Source: Pachyseris speciosa (lineage: Eukaryota; Cnidaria; Anthozoa; Scleractinia; Pachyseridae). From it: DNA of 64,000 bases. The position numbers and the translations under genes were made by a program. Where the stretch lies: assembly GCA_016490735.1 (NCBI GenBank), contig JAEMWC010000196.1, positions 65,001 through 129,000 of the forward strand, written 5' to 3'. The notes under the pieces are model-generated. The model did not search any database and was not told where the DNA came from. It saw nothing but the letters and a program-made list of their open reading frames with translations. Shown piece by piece: positions 62,927 through 64,000 of the stretch (position 1 is the first letter of the stretch; the number at the start of each line of letters is the position of its first letter).

Positions 62927-64000
62927 ACCTCTGTCAACAAAGCTCCCCCGAGCGGGTAATTGCACACACATAACGCCGAAATTACGTTCTGTAGCGGACT
63001 CACTTTGTCTGGCATTTGGTCACTGAACATTTATAGCCACCAAAGGTTGTTTAGCAAACACGATGTTGGACCTGAAGCCTTTTGTTATCCGGGGCTTTAA
63101 AGGTACTTTGTATTGCATCCGGTTGCCCTTTTTACTGAGATAAAAACCCGGCGAATATTTTTAATGACAGCAATTTTTTAAACATTTTACATGAGCAATA
63201 TCATAGTACCTTGAAATCTTTGCTATTCACTTCCGCAGGGGAATTAACTTAAGCTTGGTTATTTGTATTCATCTGCATCCCAAAACATTTCTTCAAATTC
63301 TAGGAAGCGTTTTGGTCTTCTCAGGGACCTCGGAGGGGAGGGGCTGAGGGGCATAGCCCCCCCCCCCCCACATTTTCCGGAAGAGCATGCCCCCGGACTC
63401 CCAAGTTGAGACACGCTAACGCTTTCGAAGTAACGGCCACGATTAGGGGACAGATTTTTGAACATTTGCCAGGTGCTTTTGTTAAAACCACATAAGACAA
63501 TAGCATGGCTGATTCGAGGAAAAGCTAAAAATTTACGGTTACCGTATTTTGTCGAATAACAGCAGTCTCTAGATTAATCCTCCCCTCCCCGTCCCATTAG
63601 AATAACCGCCTGGTACAGATTTTCTGAAAATTGTTATGTGTTTTTCGTAAAAACACATAAGATATATAATAGCACAGCTGATTCGAACAAAAGCTAAAAC
63701 GTGTTGGAAAGCTGAATGATAGCCGTCCCTATTTATTAATCGCCACCATCCCCCAGCCCCTTGCCTAATCAACTCCCTCTAGGAGTAGCGAGTTCAGAAT
63801 AAAACAAAAACAGCCCTTTTTTATTCCTAAGCGATGGACATACAAAACACCGAAGGATTGCGTTGAAGATTACATCAATAAATCAATAAATAACAAATCA
63901 TGCTCGCCGAACTGGGCCATGAAGCGGCGGAAATTTGCTCGTCGTCTTTCATCTCATTCCTTTGCAATCAACTGCAACTATTATTAGAGATAAAGAATGC
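62927..64000. other. No gene recognised; diverged direct repeat
   Basis: A block of about 100-130 bases is repeated: AAAACCACATAAGACAATAG with GCTGATTCGAGGAAAAGC at 63484-63528, and AAAACACATAAGATATATAA with GCTGATTCGAACAAAAGC at 63649-63697. Each is followed by TTAAT and a C-rich stretch. A C12 run lies at 63358-63369. The minus-strand ORFs here are low-complexity. Confidence 0.45.

Noticed and set aside
1..64000. CRISPR arrays, bacterial operons, prophage
   Set aside because: Repeats here are either large modules, microsatellites or inverted repeats; no short regularly spaced direct repeats, Shine-Dalgarno-led ORFs or phage genes were seen.

Overview
The window looks like an animal nuclear genome, most likely a cnidarian and probably an anthozoan such as a stony coral. 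The evidence is intron-split exons with GT/AG borders, an AT-rich background, surface-protein domains (LamG, F5/8 type C, polycystin/REJ-like) and a dense load of Penelope-like elements, LINEs, tRNA-derived SINEs and foldback MITEs. No bacterial gene, rRNA, CRISPR array or operon is visible.

Positions 48,500 down to 1 on the minus strand can be read as one giant gene that runs off the left edge. A TATAAATA box (48491-48498) precedes a signal-peptide exon (48294-48372). Three exons follow that together encode a LamG-like domain (42921-42978, 41426-41707, 39749-39999). After them comes a five-exon module repeated in tandem: two exons for one F5/8C (discoidin) domain, two for a linker that may be SEA-like, and one 450-nt exon for a REJ/polycystin-like segment. 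Five full modules and the start of a sixth are present. Exon lengths (353, 139, 110, 160, 450 nt) repeat exactly except for a 1-nt deletion in module 1. The splice phases close on themselves (phase 1 in, phase 1 out), so the module can multiply without breaking frame. About 2,280 residues are encoded in the window. The 3' end, and so any GPS/PLAT/channel part, lies outside it.

The intron between the two discoidin exons of module 2 (21384-34558) has been filled with about 13 kb of retroelements: a dead Jockey/CR1-type LINE (21591-23311), a Penelope-like element with RT and GIY-YIG endonuclease on the plus strand (26098-28866), a second truncated copy tail-to-tail on the minus strand (29370-30527), a tRNA-like SINE, long TA tracts, and an internally deleted L1-type LINE (31877-33360). 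Next to the second Penelope copy is a complete type I hammerhead ribozyme (30577-30648, minus strand). It has every core nucleotide, a 9-bp stem II, a short stem III and a GUA cleavage site.

From 48,500 to 64,000 there is no recognisable host gene. This part holds foldback elements, a Tx1/L1-type LINE (about 51067-56758) that is broken by stops and frameshifts and carries a 708-bp terminal-inverted-repeat insertion (53092-53799), a 690-bp dispersed repeat pair (46490-47185 and 58258-58945), several tRNA-derived SINEs (59634, 60137, 60848) and a 169-bp MITE (62758-62926).
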